Assembly: GCF_945862485.1 (NCBI RefSeq)
Contig: NZ_CAMAYF010000008.1
Coordinates: forward strand, 1-64,000
Direction: 5' to 3'
Length of the DNA stretch: 64,000 bases
From: Sphingorhabdus sp. EL138
GTDB taxonomy: Bacteria > Pseudomonadota > Alphaproteobacteria > Sphingomonadales > Sphingomonadaceae
Part shown: positions 25,424-34,618 of the stretch, in pieces
Layout of the letters: every line of letters begins with the position of its first letter
How positions within the stretch are numbered: the first letter of the stretch is position 1
Notes under the pieces: model-generated
Database searches by the model: none
What the model was told of the DNA's origin: nothing
The model's input: the letters and a program-made list of their open reading frames with translations, nothing else
Translations under genes and position numbers: made by a program

Positions 25424-26224
25424 TCAATTGTCATCGCTTGATGCTGGCCTCAAATCGATCAACGTGACGATGATATTGCTTTCTGGCGATCCGTTGGGGG
25501 CTTTAGGCATGCAAAAGCGGTAAGTTGACCCGATGGACATCATGTTCAGGCTTTCTCGGAAGATCGGCGATACTTGGCTCAACGGGATTTTTTCCCATTC
25601 GCTTTTTTGCTGCACAACGCCCTTTGACGCGTCAAAAACGGTGAGGTCGACCAAAGCCATGTCGCCATCGGCTGGACTTCTACCCGCGGCGGATTTCACG
25701 ATTTCGAAACCGAGGCCGGATGCGGTGGCTTTGCTACATGTGCGTTCGGCGGCGGGAATGATGGGTTTTGGTGGCGGGTTAGTGAAGGAGAGAAGGTCAA
25801 CTTCAAATACCAGATCGGCGTTTGCAGGGATGGGACCAGTGCCCGCTGCGCCATAGCCCAATGCCGCAGGGATACAGAGGCGATAGCTGCCGCCAGCTTG
25901 CATCAATTGTAGGCCTTGTGCAAACCCGGGAATGACGCCGCCAACGGGGAATTGAGCTGCTTGACCGGAATCAAATTCGGTGCCGTCTGCGGTCAGCATG
26001 CCTTTATAATTCACTATGACCTTGGATTCGGCATTTGGCCGTTCACCTTTGCCCGGCTTGATGACAGTGTAGGACAGGCCTTCGGCTGTTGTTGTCGCGC
26101 ACGAAAGTACGGGCGGCTTGGGCTTAACCGCAACTGGCGCAGCGGCCTGTGCAGGTGCAAATTGCAGGAGCAGGGCGGGGGTGATAGCAGCAAATGCGGC
26201 GCACTTAAGCATATGTGATTTCAT
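25424..26224 (-). CDS. Exported FKBP-type prolyl isomerase with a degenerate second domain
   Basis: 266 aa. A signal peptide (about 1-27) precedes domain 1 (about 42-150), a normal FKBP with VIVNYKGMLTADGTEFDSG, VIPGFAQGLQLMQAGG, IPAALGYGA and FEVDLLSF. Domain 2 (about 160-260) repeats the plan from CSKATASGLGFEIVKSAAG, but the FD and GYG active-site positions are lost. It should act as a periplasmic folding helper. Two cysteines recur at matching places in each half. It separates the transporter operon from the aminotransferase gene. Confidence 0.85.
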   Translation of the reverse strand: MKSHMLKCAAFAAITPALLLQFAPAQAAAPVAVKPKPPVLSCATTTAEGLSYTVIKPGKGERPNAESKVIVNYKGMLTADGTEFDSGQAAQFPVGGVIPGFAQGLQLMQAGGSYRLCIPAALGYGAAGTGPIPANADLVFEVDLLSFTNPPPKPIIPAAERTCSKATASGLGFEIVKSAAGRSPADGDMALVDLTVFDASKGVVQQKSEWEKIPLSQVSPIFRESLNMMSIGSTYRFCMPKAPNGSPESNIIVTLIDLRPASSDDN

Positions 26225-26274
26225 AAAATGTCCTTGGTAAAGGTCGGAAGTTGTTTTCTAGGTAACCGGAATAG

Positions 26275-27666
26275 TTACCCAATTGCGCGTAATTTTGGCT
26301 CCGCCTCATCCAGCGATTTGTGAATGATGCCGACAAGCTCGTCAATTTGGGCGGGGCTAATAATCAGCGGCGGGCACATCACGATGCTATCGCGGATGCC
26401 ACGCACCATCAGACCGTTGCGGATGCAAATATCGCGGACGAGCGGCCCTGCTGTGCCCTCCGCACCGCCAAAGCGCGCGCCTGTTGCCTTGTCCGCAACA
26501 ACCTCGATCGCGCCGAGCAAACCAACGGAGCGCGCTTCACCGACCAAAGGATGATCGCGTAATGGTGCCAGTGCCTTGGCAAGATATGGCCCAGTTTCAT
26601 TGCGAACCTTGTCGACCAGACCTTCGCGTTCCATGATCTCGATATTGCGCAGGGCAACGGCGGACGCGACCGGGTGACCCGAATAGGTATATCCATGGAC
26701 GAAATCACCGCCGGTCTTGATTACCTTTACGATTTCCGCGCTGACCGCAACGGCGGAGATAGGCAGATATCCTGACGATAGGCCCTTGGCCATGGCGATG
26801 ATGTCGGGCTGGATGCCCATGGTCTCATGGCCCCAGATATTGCCGGTACGACCAAAGCCACAGATGACCTCATCACAGACCAAAAGTATCCCATATTTTC
26901 GGCAAATCGCTTCGACCTGCGGCCAGTAATTGGCAGGTGGAATGATAACACCGCCAGCGCCTTGTACGGGTTCGCCAATGAAGGCGGCTACATTTTCGGG
27001 ACCGACTTCCAATATCTTGTCTTCAATCGCTTGCGCGCATGCAGTGCCAAAATCTTCCGGCGTCATGTCGCGGCCTTCATTATAATGATAAGGCTGGCGC
27101 ACATGCTCTATGCCAGCCATTGGCAGTATGCCTGGTGCTGGAAAGCCTTGGCCATGCATCACCTTCATGCCGCCCATGCTGACGCCTGCGACCGTAGAGC
27201 CATGATAGGCATTATGGCGGCTGATCATGATCGTGCGGCTATGCTCGCCCTTAACTTGCCAATAATGGCGGACCATGCGCAAAATCGTGTCATTGGCTTC
27301 GGAGCCGGAGCTGTTAAAAAATACATGTGGCAGGCGGCCACCTGTTAGGCTGGCAATCTTGTCCGCCAGCATGATGGCAGGGGCGTTCGCGGTTTTGAAG
27401 AAGCTGTTATAATATGGCAGCTCAAGCATTTGCTCGCGCGCGACCTCGGCTAATTCGTCACGGCCATAACCTACATTAACGCACCACAGGCCAGCCATGC
27501 CGTCCAATATGCGGTTTCCATCGCCATCGTGAATATAGCAGCCTTCGGCATGAGTGATGATCCGGCTGCCCCCCAAATCCTCAATTTCCTGCCAATCAGC
27601 TTGCGCAGGCAAATGATGTGCGATGTCCAAACGGCGTAGTTCAGCGATGTCGTAATTGCGTGGCAT
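26275..27666 (-). CDS. spuC: Class III aminotransferase, putrescine/polyamine:pyruvate type
   Basis: 463 aa. PLP fold type I with NSSGSEANDTILRM, RHNAYHGST, the PLP Asp in LLVCDEVICGFGRTG, and the Schiff-base Lys in IAMAKGLSSGY. The N-terminus (DIAHHLPAQADW) resembles SpuC, which transfers the amino group of putrescine to pyruvate. Context with a polyamine transporter and a PuuD homologue supports that substrate; an omega-amino acid:pyruvate role is the alternative. Two inverted repeats lie upstream. Confidence 0.85.
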   Translation of the reverse strand: MPRNYDIAELRRLDIAHHLPAQADWQEIEDLGGSRIITHAEGCYIHDGDGNRILDGMAGLWCVNVGYGRDELAEVAREQMLELPYYNSFFKTANAPAIMLADKIASLTGGRLPHVFFNSSGSEANDTILRMVRHYWQVKGEHSRTIMISRHNAYHGSTVAGVSMGGMKVMHGQGFPAPGILPMAGIEHVRQPYHYNEGRDMTPEDFGTACAQAIEDKILEVGPENVAAFIGEPVQGAGGVIIPPANYWPQVEAICRKYGILLVCDEVICGFGRTGNIWGHETMGIQPDIIAMAKGLSSGYLPISAVAVSAEIVKVIKTGGDFVHGYTYSGHPVASAVALRNIEIMEREGLVDKVRNETGPYLAKALAPLRDHPLVGEARSVGLLGAIEVVADKATGARFGGAEGTAGPLVRDICIRNGLMVRGIRDSIVMCPPLIISPAQIDELVGIIHKSLDEAEPKLRAIG

Positions 27667-27691
27667 GTCTATGTCCCTCAGTCTTTTCGTC

Positions 27692-27740
27692 GCACCATCT
27701 TTGGCTGGTGCTTATTCCGTCTCGCGGTTTGTTTCGAGAC
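27692..27740. promoter_or_regulatory. Two inverted repeats in the spuC promoter region
   Basis: GCACCA/TGGTGC (27692-27711, 8-bp spacer) and GTCTCG/CGAGAC (27719-27740, 10-bp spacer) lie 26 to 74 bp before the spuC start. They are candidates for regulator binding; no regulator gene is next to them. The rest of 27667-27835 shows nothing else I can name. Confidence 0.3.
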
Positions 27741-27835
27741 GCGCGATAGCCCCCCAGCCTTTGCTAGGGTGAGGATGCATTAAGGCGAAAAGCCTATCCG
27801 CGCTTGATAGCGATTAAATCGGGTCACTTTTGTGT

Positions 27836-28591
27836 TCACAGATTACCTCTTAACGCTTTTCCCAAAAGGTGGAAATAGGTTTGCGAATCCGGATCATTTT
27901 CTGTGCCCCATTCGGGGTGCCATTGCACCGCGAGCAACGGCGCGCCGTTGGGTCGTGCGCTATAGGCCTCCACCAAGCCGTCAGGCGCGCGGGCTTCGAC
28001 ATTTAGGCCGTCGGCGAGCCTACCAATCCCCTGATAATGGACCGAGTTTACGTTCAATGCGCCTTTGGCATAAGCGCTCGCCAATATGCCGCCATCGTTA
28101 AGTTCGACCGCATGGCGATGGTCAAACATTGCGTCAAACGGGACATCATCCGGCGCATGGTGGCGAAGGAGGGTGTCATTAACGCTGGTGTCGCGGCGTA
28201 AGCTTCCGCCCAAAGCGACGTTGATTTCCTGAAAGCCTCGGCAAATGCCAAATACGGGCTTTTGCGCATCAATCATGCGGTCGACCATCGACATCGCAAT
28301 TGCGTCCCGACCGTCATCATAAGGTCCGTCGCCGCCTTCTTCGCCATAGAGCCGGGTTGCGACGTTCGATGGGCTACCCGTCAGCAATATGCCGTCTATG
28401 CGCGGCGCGACGTCGGCGGCGGTCATCAGGTCGGGCAGGGAAGGGATAATCAGCGCCGCTACATCGGCATAGGTCATAGCCGCGCGAATATAGCGGTTCA
28501 TGACGGCTTGGGCGACTTCGCTGCCGACCATGCGGTTGCAGGCGATAATACCCAGGACAGGACGAACCGTCACAAAAGGGGACCGATCCAC
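27836..28591 (-). CDS. puuD: Class I glutamine amidotransferase, gamma-glutamyl-GABA hydrolase (PuuD/SpuA-like)
   Basis: 251 aa from GTG 28591. Peptidase C26 features: nucleophile Cys in VFGICRGFQEINVALGG, catalytic His in AVQWHPEW, and GILLTGSPSNV. The family removes the gamma-glutamyl group in the glutamylated-putrescine route. It starts 5 bp after the stop of the acyl-CoA dehydrogenase gene, so it may be read from that operon. No gamma-glutamylpolyamine synthetase is present here. Confidence 0.85.
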   Translation of the reverse strand: MDRSPFVTVRPVLGIIACNRMVGSEVAQAVMNRYIRAAMTYADVAALIIPSLPDLMTAADVAPRIDGILLTGSPSNVATRLYGEEGGDGPYDDGRDAIAMSMVDRMIDAQKPVFGICRGFQEINVALGGSLRRDTSVNDTLLRHHAPDDVPFDAMFDHRHAVELNDGGILASAYAKGALNVNSVHYQGIGRLADGLNVEARAPDGLVEAYSARPNGAPLLAVQWHPEWGTENDPDSQTYFHLLGKALRGNL

Positions 28592-28595
28592 GCGC

Positions 28596-29762
28596 TCATT
28601 CTGCCGCTCCGATCAGCTCCCGGCCAATCAGCATCCGCCGAATTTCATTTGTGCCCGCACCAATGTCGAGCAATTTGGCATCGCGCCAATAGCGCTCGAC
28701 GGGCCAATCCTTGGTATAGCCAGCGCCGCCAAGCGCCTGAATCCCTTCGCCAGCGACCTTAACCGCGCTTTCGCTGGCGAGCAGAATCGCGCCCGCCGCA
28801 TCAAAGCGCGTCGTTTGCCCCGCGTCACAAGCCCGCGCCACATTGTAGACATAGCTGCGGGCGGAATTGAGCGCGACATACATGTCCGCGACCTTCGCCT
28901 GCATAAGCTGGAAACTGCCAATGGGTTTGCCGAATTGCTTGCGTTCGCGCACATACGGCAAGACCACATCCAAACAGGCCTGCATCACGCCAAGTTGAAG
29001 CCCGGCGAGCACCACACGCTCATAATCCAGACCCGACATCAATACGCCAACGCCGCCATGCAACGGACCCATCATTTGTTCTTCGGATACGAAGCAGTCG
29101 TTAAACACCAGTTCCGCCGTGGGCGAACCACGCATCCCAACTTTATCAATTTTCTGGCCAATGGAGAAACCCTCCATGCCTTTTTCAATCAGAAACGCGG
29201 TAATGCCGCGCGACGCAGCCTCCGGTGCGGTTTTGGCATAGACAACCAAAGTGTCAGCATAAGGCGCGTTAGTGATCCAATATTTGGTGCCGTTCAGGAT
29301 ATAGCCGCCTTGAACCGCTTCGGCCTTCAGCTTCATTGACACAACGTCCGACCCGGCACCCACTTCGGACATGGCAAGGCTGCCGACATGTTCGCCCGAA
29401 ATCAGCTTGGGTAGATATTTCGCCTTTTGCTCTGGGTTCGCCCAACGGGCGATTTGATTAACGCAGAGGTTGGAATGCGCGCCATAGGACAGGCCAATCG
29501 AGGCAGAAGCACGGCTGACTTCTTCAACCGCGACAACATGCTCCAAATAGCCAAGGCCAAGGCCGCCATCGGCCGCATCAACGGTTATGCCATGCAAGCC
29601 AAGCGCACCCATGGCGCGCCACAGCTCATCTCGAGGAAACCAGTCATCCGCGTCGATTTTGGCTGCGAGCGGCGCGATTTTCTCGGTGGCAAAACGCTTG
29701 GTCGTTTCGCGGATCATGTCGGCGTTATCGCCAAGGGCAAAGTCTAATGTCATGCTTGTCAT
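28596..29762 (-). CDS. ivd: Isovaleryl-CoA dehydrogenase
   Basis: 388 aa from ATG 29762; 29753 and 29801 are other possibilities. Acyl-CoA dehydrogenase fold with LAMSEVGAGSDVVSMKL, KYWITNAPYADTLVVYA and the IVD-type sequence LDYERVVLAGLQLGVMQACLD, whose Glu is at the catalytic-base position used by isovaleryl-CoA dehydrogenases. It oxidises isovaleryl-CoA in leucine breakdown and passes electrons to ETF. The usual liu partners (methylcrotonyl-CoA carboxylase) are not in the window. Confidence 0.87.
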   Translation of the reverse strand: MTSMTLDFALGDNADMIRETTKRFATEKIAPLAAKIDADDWFPRDELWRAMGALGLHGITVDAADGGLGLGYLEHVVAVEEVSRASASIGLSYGAHSNLCVNQIARWANPEQKAKYLPKLISGEHVGSLAMSEVGAGSDVVSMKLKAEAVQGGYILNGTKYWITNAPYADTLVVYAKTAPEAASRGITAFLIEKGMEGFSIGQKIDKVGMRGSPTAELVFNDCFVSEEQMMGPLHGGVGVLMSGLDYERVVLAGLQLGVMQACLDVVLPYVRERKQFGKPIGSFQLMQAKVADMYVALNSARSYVYNVARACDAGQTTRFDAAGAILLASESAVKVAGEGIQALGGAGYTKDWPVERYWRDAKLLDIGAGTNEIRRMLIGRELIGAAE

Positions 29763-29871
29763 GGCCTTGCTCTGCCAGTTAATTGCATGTGCTGCAAGCA
29801 TAGGACTAGCCAGTGGGCGACCTTTTGCTTACCGCTCATCGGATGTTTTTTAAGCGAGCGAATCTTCACTA

Positions 29872-31107
29872 ATGCATTATGATATTCTTATTGTTGGTGG
29901 CGGCCATGGCGGTGCCCAGGCCGCGATTGCGTTACGGCAGGCCAAATATGAAGGCAGCATTGGCGTGGTGAACGCTGAGCCTGAATATCCTTATGAGCGT
30001 CCGCCTTTGTCGAAAGACTATTTCGCGGGAGATAAAGCCTTTGAACGTATCATGATACGGCCAGCGGCTTTTTGGGACGAACGCGGGGTAGACATGATTC
30101 TGGGATCGCGCGTCGAGGCGGTCGATCCAGCTGCCCATAATGTGAGCCTGTCTGACGGAGCGGTTATTTCCTATGGCAAGATGATTTGGGCGACGGGCGG
30201 TAGTCCGCGGCCATTGCCTGTTGAGGGCGGCAATTTGCCTGGAATGCATGTGGTACGGACGCGTTCTGACGTTGATGGAATGCTGGACGGCCTCGACGAT
30301 ATCGCTGAGATTGCGATTGTAGGCGGCGGGTATATCGGACTTGAGGCCGCGGCTGTGCTCCGTAAAATGGGCAAGAAAGTCACAGTGCTTGAGGCAATGG
30401 ACCGCGTTTTGGCGCGGGTTGCTGGCGAGCCTTTATCGCGCTTTTACGAGGCGGAGCATCGCGCGCATGGCGTCGATGTACGCTTGGGCGTTGCGATTAG
30501 TGGCGTACAAGGTGAAGATTTCGTCACCGGTGTGTGTTTGGCGGATGGGGAAGTGATCCCCGCCCAAATGGTGATTGTCGGCATAGGTATCATTCCCGCA
30601 GTTGCGCCATTGCTAACCGCCGGTGCCGCTGGCGGGGCAGGGGTTGATGTTGATGCCTATTGTCGGACGTCCTTACCGGACATTTATGCCATTGGCGACT
30701 GCGCGGCCCATGCTAATGATTTTGCAGGCGGCAACGTTATGCGTGTTGAATCGGTCCAGAACGCGAATGATATGGCGAATGCGGTAGCCAAAAGCCTTAT
30801 GGGTGAGCTGACGCAATATCATGCCGTGCCATGGTTCTGGTCCAACCAATATGATTTGCGCCTTCAAACGGTCGGCATCAGCGCGGGTTATGATTCCATG
30901 GTGTTGCGCGGCGACCCTGACACCCGCAGCTTCTCGGTGGTGTATCTGAAAGCCGGAAAAGTCATTGCGCTCGATTGCGTCAACGCGACTAAAGATTATG
31001 TCCAAGGCCGCTTGTTCGTGACCGAAGGGCTGTCGCCGACGGCTGAACAATTAGCCGACACCAACGTGCCATTGAAGGAACTCGCTGCAGCTTTGATGGC
31101 CAACTGA
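29872..31107 (+). CDS. FAD-dependent ferredoxin reductase-like oxidoreductase
   Basis: 411 aa. FAD-binding [15 protein letters not shown] at the N-terminus, NAD-binding [16 protein letters not shown] at about 145-160, and [12 protein letters not shown] before a C-terminal reductase domain with [14 protein letters not shown]. This is the pattern of BphA4/putidaredoxin-reductase types, which pass electrons from NADH to a small ferredoxin, often for cytochrome P450 or dioxygenases. No obvious partner oxygenase is adjacent. Confidence 0.88.
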   Translation: MHYDILIVGGGHGGAQAAIALRQAKYEGSIGVVNAEPEYPYERPPLSKDYFAGDKAFERIMIRPAAFWDERGVDMILGSRVEAVDPAAHNVSLSDGAVISYGKMIWATGGSPRPLPVEGGNLPGMHVVRTRSDVDGMLDGLDDIAEIAIVGGGYIGLEAAAVLRKMGKKVTVLEAMDRVLARVAGEPLSRFYEAEHRAHGVDVRLGVAISGVQGEDFVTGVCLADGEVIPAQMVIVGIGIIPAVAPLLTAGAAGGAGVDVDAYCRTSLPDIYAIGDCAAHANDFAGGNVMRVESVQNANDMANAVAKSLMGELTQYHAVPWFWSNQYDLRLQTVGISAGYDSMVLRGDPDTRSFSVVYLKAGKVIALDCVNATKDYVQGRLFVTEGLSPTAEQLADTNVPLKELAAALMAN

Positions 31108-31115
31108 TGTAAATT

Positions 31116-33896
31116 TTGCCCCCAGTCCGTTCCGCCCTCACGGCCATTTTAGGCCCAACCAACACTGGCAAGACGCATCTTGCTGTCGAACGGATGTGCG
31201 CGCACTCCAGCGGGATGATTGGGTTTCCGCTACGTTTGCTTGCGCGGGAAATTTACGACCGTGTTGTCGCCCTAAAGGGTGTGCAGAATGTTGCTTTAAT
31301 TACAGGTGAGGAGCGGATCGAACCGCCGCAAGCCCGCTGGTATTGCTGCACCGTTGAAAGCATGCCCATTCAGAAGGACTTTGCTTTCGTCGCCATAGAC
31401 GAAGCGCAATTGGGGGCAGATCCCGAACGCGGGCATATTTTTACTGACCGAATATTGCGCGCGCGTGGGCGTGAGGAAACGATGATCTTGGGCTCGGAAA
31501 GCCTCCGCCCGATTATCCGCGCGTTGCTGCCCGATGCTGAAATCATCTCCCGTCCGCGATTTTCGACATTGAGCTATGCCGGTGCGAAAAAATTGTCGCG
31601 CTTACCCAAGCGGTCAGCGATCGTCGCCTTTTCAATCGAGCAAGTATATGCCGTGGCGGAGACTTTGCGCCGTATGCGCGGTGGCGCTGCGGTTGTGATG
31701 GGGGCATTGTCCCCACGGACGCGTAATGCGCAAGTCGCGATGTTCCAGTCGGGCGAGGTGGATTATCTTGTCGCGACTGACGCCATTGGCATGGGGTTGA
31801 ACCTTGATGTCGCGCACGTCGCATTTGTCAGCCTGTCCAAATTCGACGGCTCCCGCCGCCGGCGCTTGACTGTTGCTGAAATGGCCCAAATTGCGGGCCG
31901 GGCTGGTCGGCATCAGCGCGATGGTAGTTTCGGGACGTTGGCAGGCGAGGGCAGCGAATTCACGCCGGAAGAAGTGTTGGCAATTGAAGCGCACAACTTC
32001 CCGCGCCTGGACTGGTTATATTGGCGTGAAGCCAAGCCACGATTTAATGACATCGCGACTTTGATTTCGGATTTGGAGAAGAAGCCGCATCGCCCGGGGC
32101 TGTTGCCAGCGCCAAAGGTCATCGACCTGCTCGTGCTGAAGCGTTTGGCCGAAATGCCCGATGTGAACGCGCTGATCCGCCATCAGGTGGACGTAGCGCG
32201 GCTGTGGGAGGTCGCGTGCTTGCCCGACTTCCGCCAAATGGGGGAGGAACATCACAGCCGCTTCGTTGCCTCGCTGTGGCAATATCTCGGCCAAAATGAC
32301 CGCGTCATTCCGCAAGGCGTCTATGCCAGTGAACTTGCACGGCTGGATAACATCCAAGGCGATGTTGATACGCTCTCGGCGCGAATCGCGGCAGTGCGGA
32401 CATGGACCTATATTGCCCATCGGAGCGACTGGCTGACAAACCCCCCTGCGATGGCGGAACGTGCACGCGCGCTGGAGGAAAAATTATCGGACGCCTTGCA
32501 CGATGCATTGCGTCAGCGATTTGTCGATAAACGCACCTCGATGCTATTGCGGAAAAACGCGACGGACGTGGGGTTGTTACCGGTGGAGATTCAAGCCGAC
32601 ACACATGTTCTGGTCGATGGAGAAGACATTGGCACTTTACAGGGCTTCGCGTTTCGGGTTGACCCAGCGGCCAAAGCAAGTGACCGTAAGCTTTTATTGG
32701 CTGCCGCCGAACGGCATTTGGCAGCATATTTGAGACAAAAGGCAAAGGACGTAAGCATGGCAGAGGACAGCGAATTCTCGCTCGCAGCCGATGGAGAGGG
32801 CAAGCCCGCCATTTTCTGGCAGGGCGAAATACTGGGTGCGCTGACCAAGGGGAAAACACTTCTGCAACCTGCATTTTCGCCCGTAAAGGCGGTTGCTGGG
32901 CTTGAAGGCGACGCGTTGCGCGAAATTACGACCCGCGCCGAAAGCTGGATTGCAGCGCAATTGGTCAAAGCCATGGGCGGCATAATCGGGCTATTGGAAC
33001 TTGCGCAGCAAGCCGACGTCGATGGCAATGTCCGCGCGCTTGCGGTGCGTTTGGCAGACGAAGGCGGCATTGCCGGCCGGCATTATCTGGCCGACGCGAT
33101 TGCGGCATTGCCCAAGGAAGCACGCGGCGCGGCGCGCAAGGGCGGTATCGTTTTTGGCGCACTTGATATCTATCACCATGCTGCGCTGAAGCCAGCGGCG
33201 GCCAAATGGCGTGCGGCATTATTTGCGGCCCGCGACAACCGCGCGATGCCGGAACTTCCGCCCGAAAGCGCGGTGCATTTGAAGGTATGGAATTTTGCCA
33301 ATGCCTCCGAAGCACGCAACGCAGGCTATCGCCGGATTGGCGACGAATATGTCCGCATTGACTTGGCCGAACGCGTCATCAAAAAAGCACATGAAGCGCG
33401 TGGGCAGGGGAATCTGTTTGGTATGGACATGGCGTTCGCCACGTCTCTGGGTATCAGCGAAAACGGGTTGAGGGCGCTGATGCGCGACGCAGGCTTCCGT
33501 TCTGCGGAACAGCCACCCGAGCCGCAGGCGGAGGTTGTTGCTGAAAACGTTGCTGAGACAGTTGATGTTGTCGCGGCAGGATCCGATCCAGCACCCGAAG
33601 CCGAGGTCGCAGAAGTGATGGCAACTGCCGAACCCGAAGTGAGCGTCCAAGAGGCCGCCGCGCCACCCGTATCTGAGCCACAAGCCATCACCCTCACACA
33701 TTGGCGCTGGATTGGCTTGCCAAAGCCCCGCCCTCCCGAGCAGCGTCAGCCGCGCGCCAAACTGCAACACCAAGCATCCCGCGCAACGGGTAAGCCACAA
33801 GCCAAACCCGAGCGCGCACCGATTGCCGCAAAGCAAAGCACACAACCATCATCCTTGGCGTTGCAATTGGCGGCGCTTAAGGGGCTTAAGCTCTAA
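31116..33896 (+). CDS. SUV3-like superfamily 2 helicase
   Basis: 926 aa from TTG 31116. Walker A GPTNTGKTHLAVERM and FVAIDEAQLGADPERGHIF, then the helicase C domain with YLVATDAIGMGLNLDVAHV and QIAGRAGRHQRDG, as in the mitochondrial RNA helicase SUV3. The C-terminal 100 residues are low-complexity, first acidic/Ala-rich and then basic/Pro-rich. RNA helicase activity is likely. It is followed by an S4 protein and FdxA, an order seen widely in alphaproteobacteria. It starts 8 bp after the oxidoreductase stop. Confidence 0.85.
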   Translation: MPPVRSALTAILGPTNTGKTHLAVERMCAHSSGMIGFPLRLLAREIYDRVVALKGVQNVALITGEERIEPPQARWYCCTVESMPIQKDFAFVAIDEAQLGADPERGHIFTDRILRARGREETMILGSESLRPIIRALLPDAEIISRPRFSTLSYAGAKKLSRLPKRSAIVAFSIEQVYAVAETLRRMRGGAAVVMGALSPRTRNAQVAMFQSGEVDYLVATDAIGMGLNLDVAHVAFVSLSKFDGSRRRRLTVAEMAQIAGRAGRHQRDGSFGTLAGEGSEFTPEEVLAIEAHNFPRLDWLYWREAKPRFNDIATLISDLEKKPHRPGLLPAPKVIDLLVLKRLAEMPDVNALIRHQVDVARLWEVACLPDFRQMGEEHHSRFVASLWQYLGQNDRVIPQGVYASELARLDNIQGDVDTLSARIAAVRTWTYIAHRSDWLTNPPAMAERARALEEKLSDALHDALRQRFVDKRTSMLLRKNATDVGLLPVEIQADTHVLVDGEDIGTLQGFAFRVDPAAKASDRKLLLAAAERHLAAYLRQKAKDVSMAEDSEFSLAADGEGKPAIFWQGEILGALTKGKTLLQPAFSPVKAVAGLEGDALREITTRAESWIAAQLVKAMGGIIGLLELAQQADVDGNVRALAVRLADEGGIAGRHYLADAIAALPKEARGAARKGGIVFGALDIYHHAALKPAAAKWRAALFAARDNRAMPELPPESAVHLKVWNFANASEARNAGYRRIGDEYVRIDLAERVIKKAHEARGQGNLFGMDMAFATSLGISENGLRALMRDAGFRSAEQPPEPQAEVVAENVAETVDVVAAGSDPAPEAEVAEVMATAEPEVSVQEAAAPPVSEPQAITLTHWRWIGLPKPRPPEQRQPRAKLQHQASRATGKPQAKPERAPIAAKQSTQPSSLALQLAALKGLKL

Positions 33897-33911
33897 ACGC
33901 TCGAGGCGCAG

Positions 33912-34160
33912 TTGCGGATCGACAAGCTTCTGTTCTTTCTAAGATTTGCCAAGAGCCGCACTCTTGCCCAAAACTGGGCGGAGACCGGGCATATCCGAGT
34001 CAATGGCCGCCGCGTGGAAAAAGGCAGCCTGCCCATCGCCATCGGCGATGTCATCACATTGCCGATTGGCCAAGCGGTGATAACGTTCAAACTAATGTCG
34101 ACGCCATTACGGCGCGGTCCCGCCAGTGAGGCATTGCTTTGCTATCAGCGTATAGATTAA
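33912..34160 (+). CDS. S4-domain RNA-binding protein (HSP15-like)
   Basis: 82 aa from TTG 33912, preceded by CGAGG. The S4 fold fills the protein: MRIDKLLFFLRFAKSRTLAQ, HIRVNGRRVEKGS, IAIGDVITLPIG. HSP15-like proteins bind stalled 50S ribosomal subunits or other structured RNA. Adjacent to the helicase, with which it may act on RNA. Confidence 0.85.
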   Translation: MRIDKLLFFLRFAKSRTLAQNWAETGHIRVNGRRVEKGSLPIAIGDVITLPIGQAVITFKLMSTPLRRGPASEALLCYQRID

Positions 34161-34265
34161 AAATTGGCAGGCAGTTGCATTCCGCCGTTGACTTCTCCCC
34201 GCGCCTCGCAATAGGCAGCAAAGGGAAGCGGCTACTCCGCCGCTACGTTTGGGAGATTTCTGCAA

Positions 34266-34604
34266 GTGACTTATGTCGTTACCGATGCCTGCATCCGCTG
34301 CAAATATATGGACTGTGTTGAAGTGTGTCCGGTGGATTGCTTTTACGAAGGCGACAACATGCTCGTTATCAGCCCCAATGAATGTATCGATTGCGGCGTT
34401 TGCGAGCCTGAATGCCCTGCAGAAGCGATTTTGCCTGACACCGAAAGCGGTCTCGAGCAATGGCTTGAACTGAATGCAACCTATAGCGCGGAATGGCCAA
34501 ACATTACATCAAGCCGTGAACCACCAGCAGATGCAGATGAGTTTAAGGGCGTCGAAGATAAGTTTGACAAATATTTCAGCCCTGACCCGGGCGAGGGCGA
34601 CTAG
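34266..34604 (+). CDS. fdxA: Seven-iron ferredoxin FdxA
   Basis: 112 aa from GTG 34266. Cys pattern [21 protein letters not shown] and [16 protein letters not shown] supports one [3Fe-4S] and one [4Fe-4S] cluster, as in Azotobacter ferredoxin I. The acidic C-terminal extension is normal for FdxA. Low-potential electron carrier. It ends inside the 18-bp repeat at 34601-34618. Confidence 0.93.
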   Translation: MTYVVTDACIRCKYMDCVEVCPVDCFYEGDNMLVISPNECIDCGVCEPECPAEAILPDTESGLEQWLELNATYSAEWPNITSSREPPADADEFKGVEDKFDKYFSPDPGEGD

Positions 34605-34618
34605 GTCCTGACCCTAAG
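34601..34618. repeat. 18-bp dispersed repeat, copy 1
   Basis: CTAGGTCCTGACCCTAAG, an imperfect palindrome centred on CCTG. An exact copy is at 37693-37710. Both lie at junctions of convergent genes and supply their stop codons. Here it gives TAG of fdxA (34602-34604) and, on the other strand, TAG of the oxidoreductase gene (34614-34616). Confidence 0.7.

Noticed and set aside
28500..29339. Long + strand ORF (279 aa) opposite puuD/ivd
   Set aside because: It spans the ends of two well-supported - strand genes and shows no family motif.
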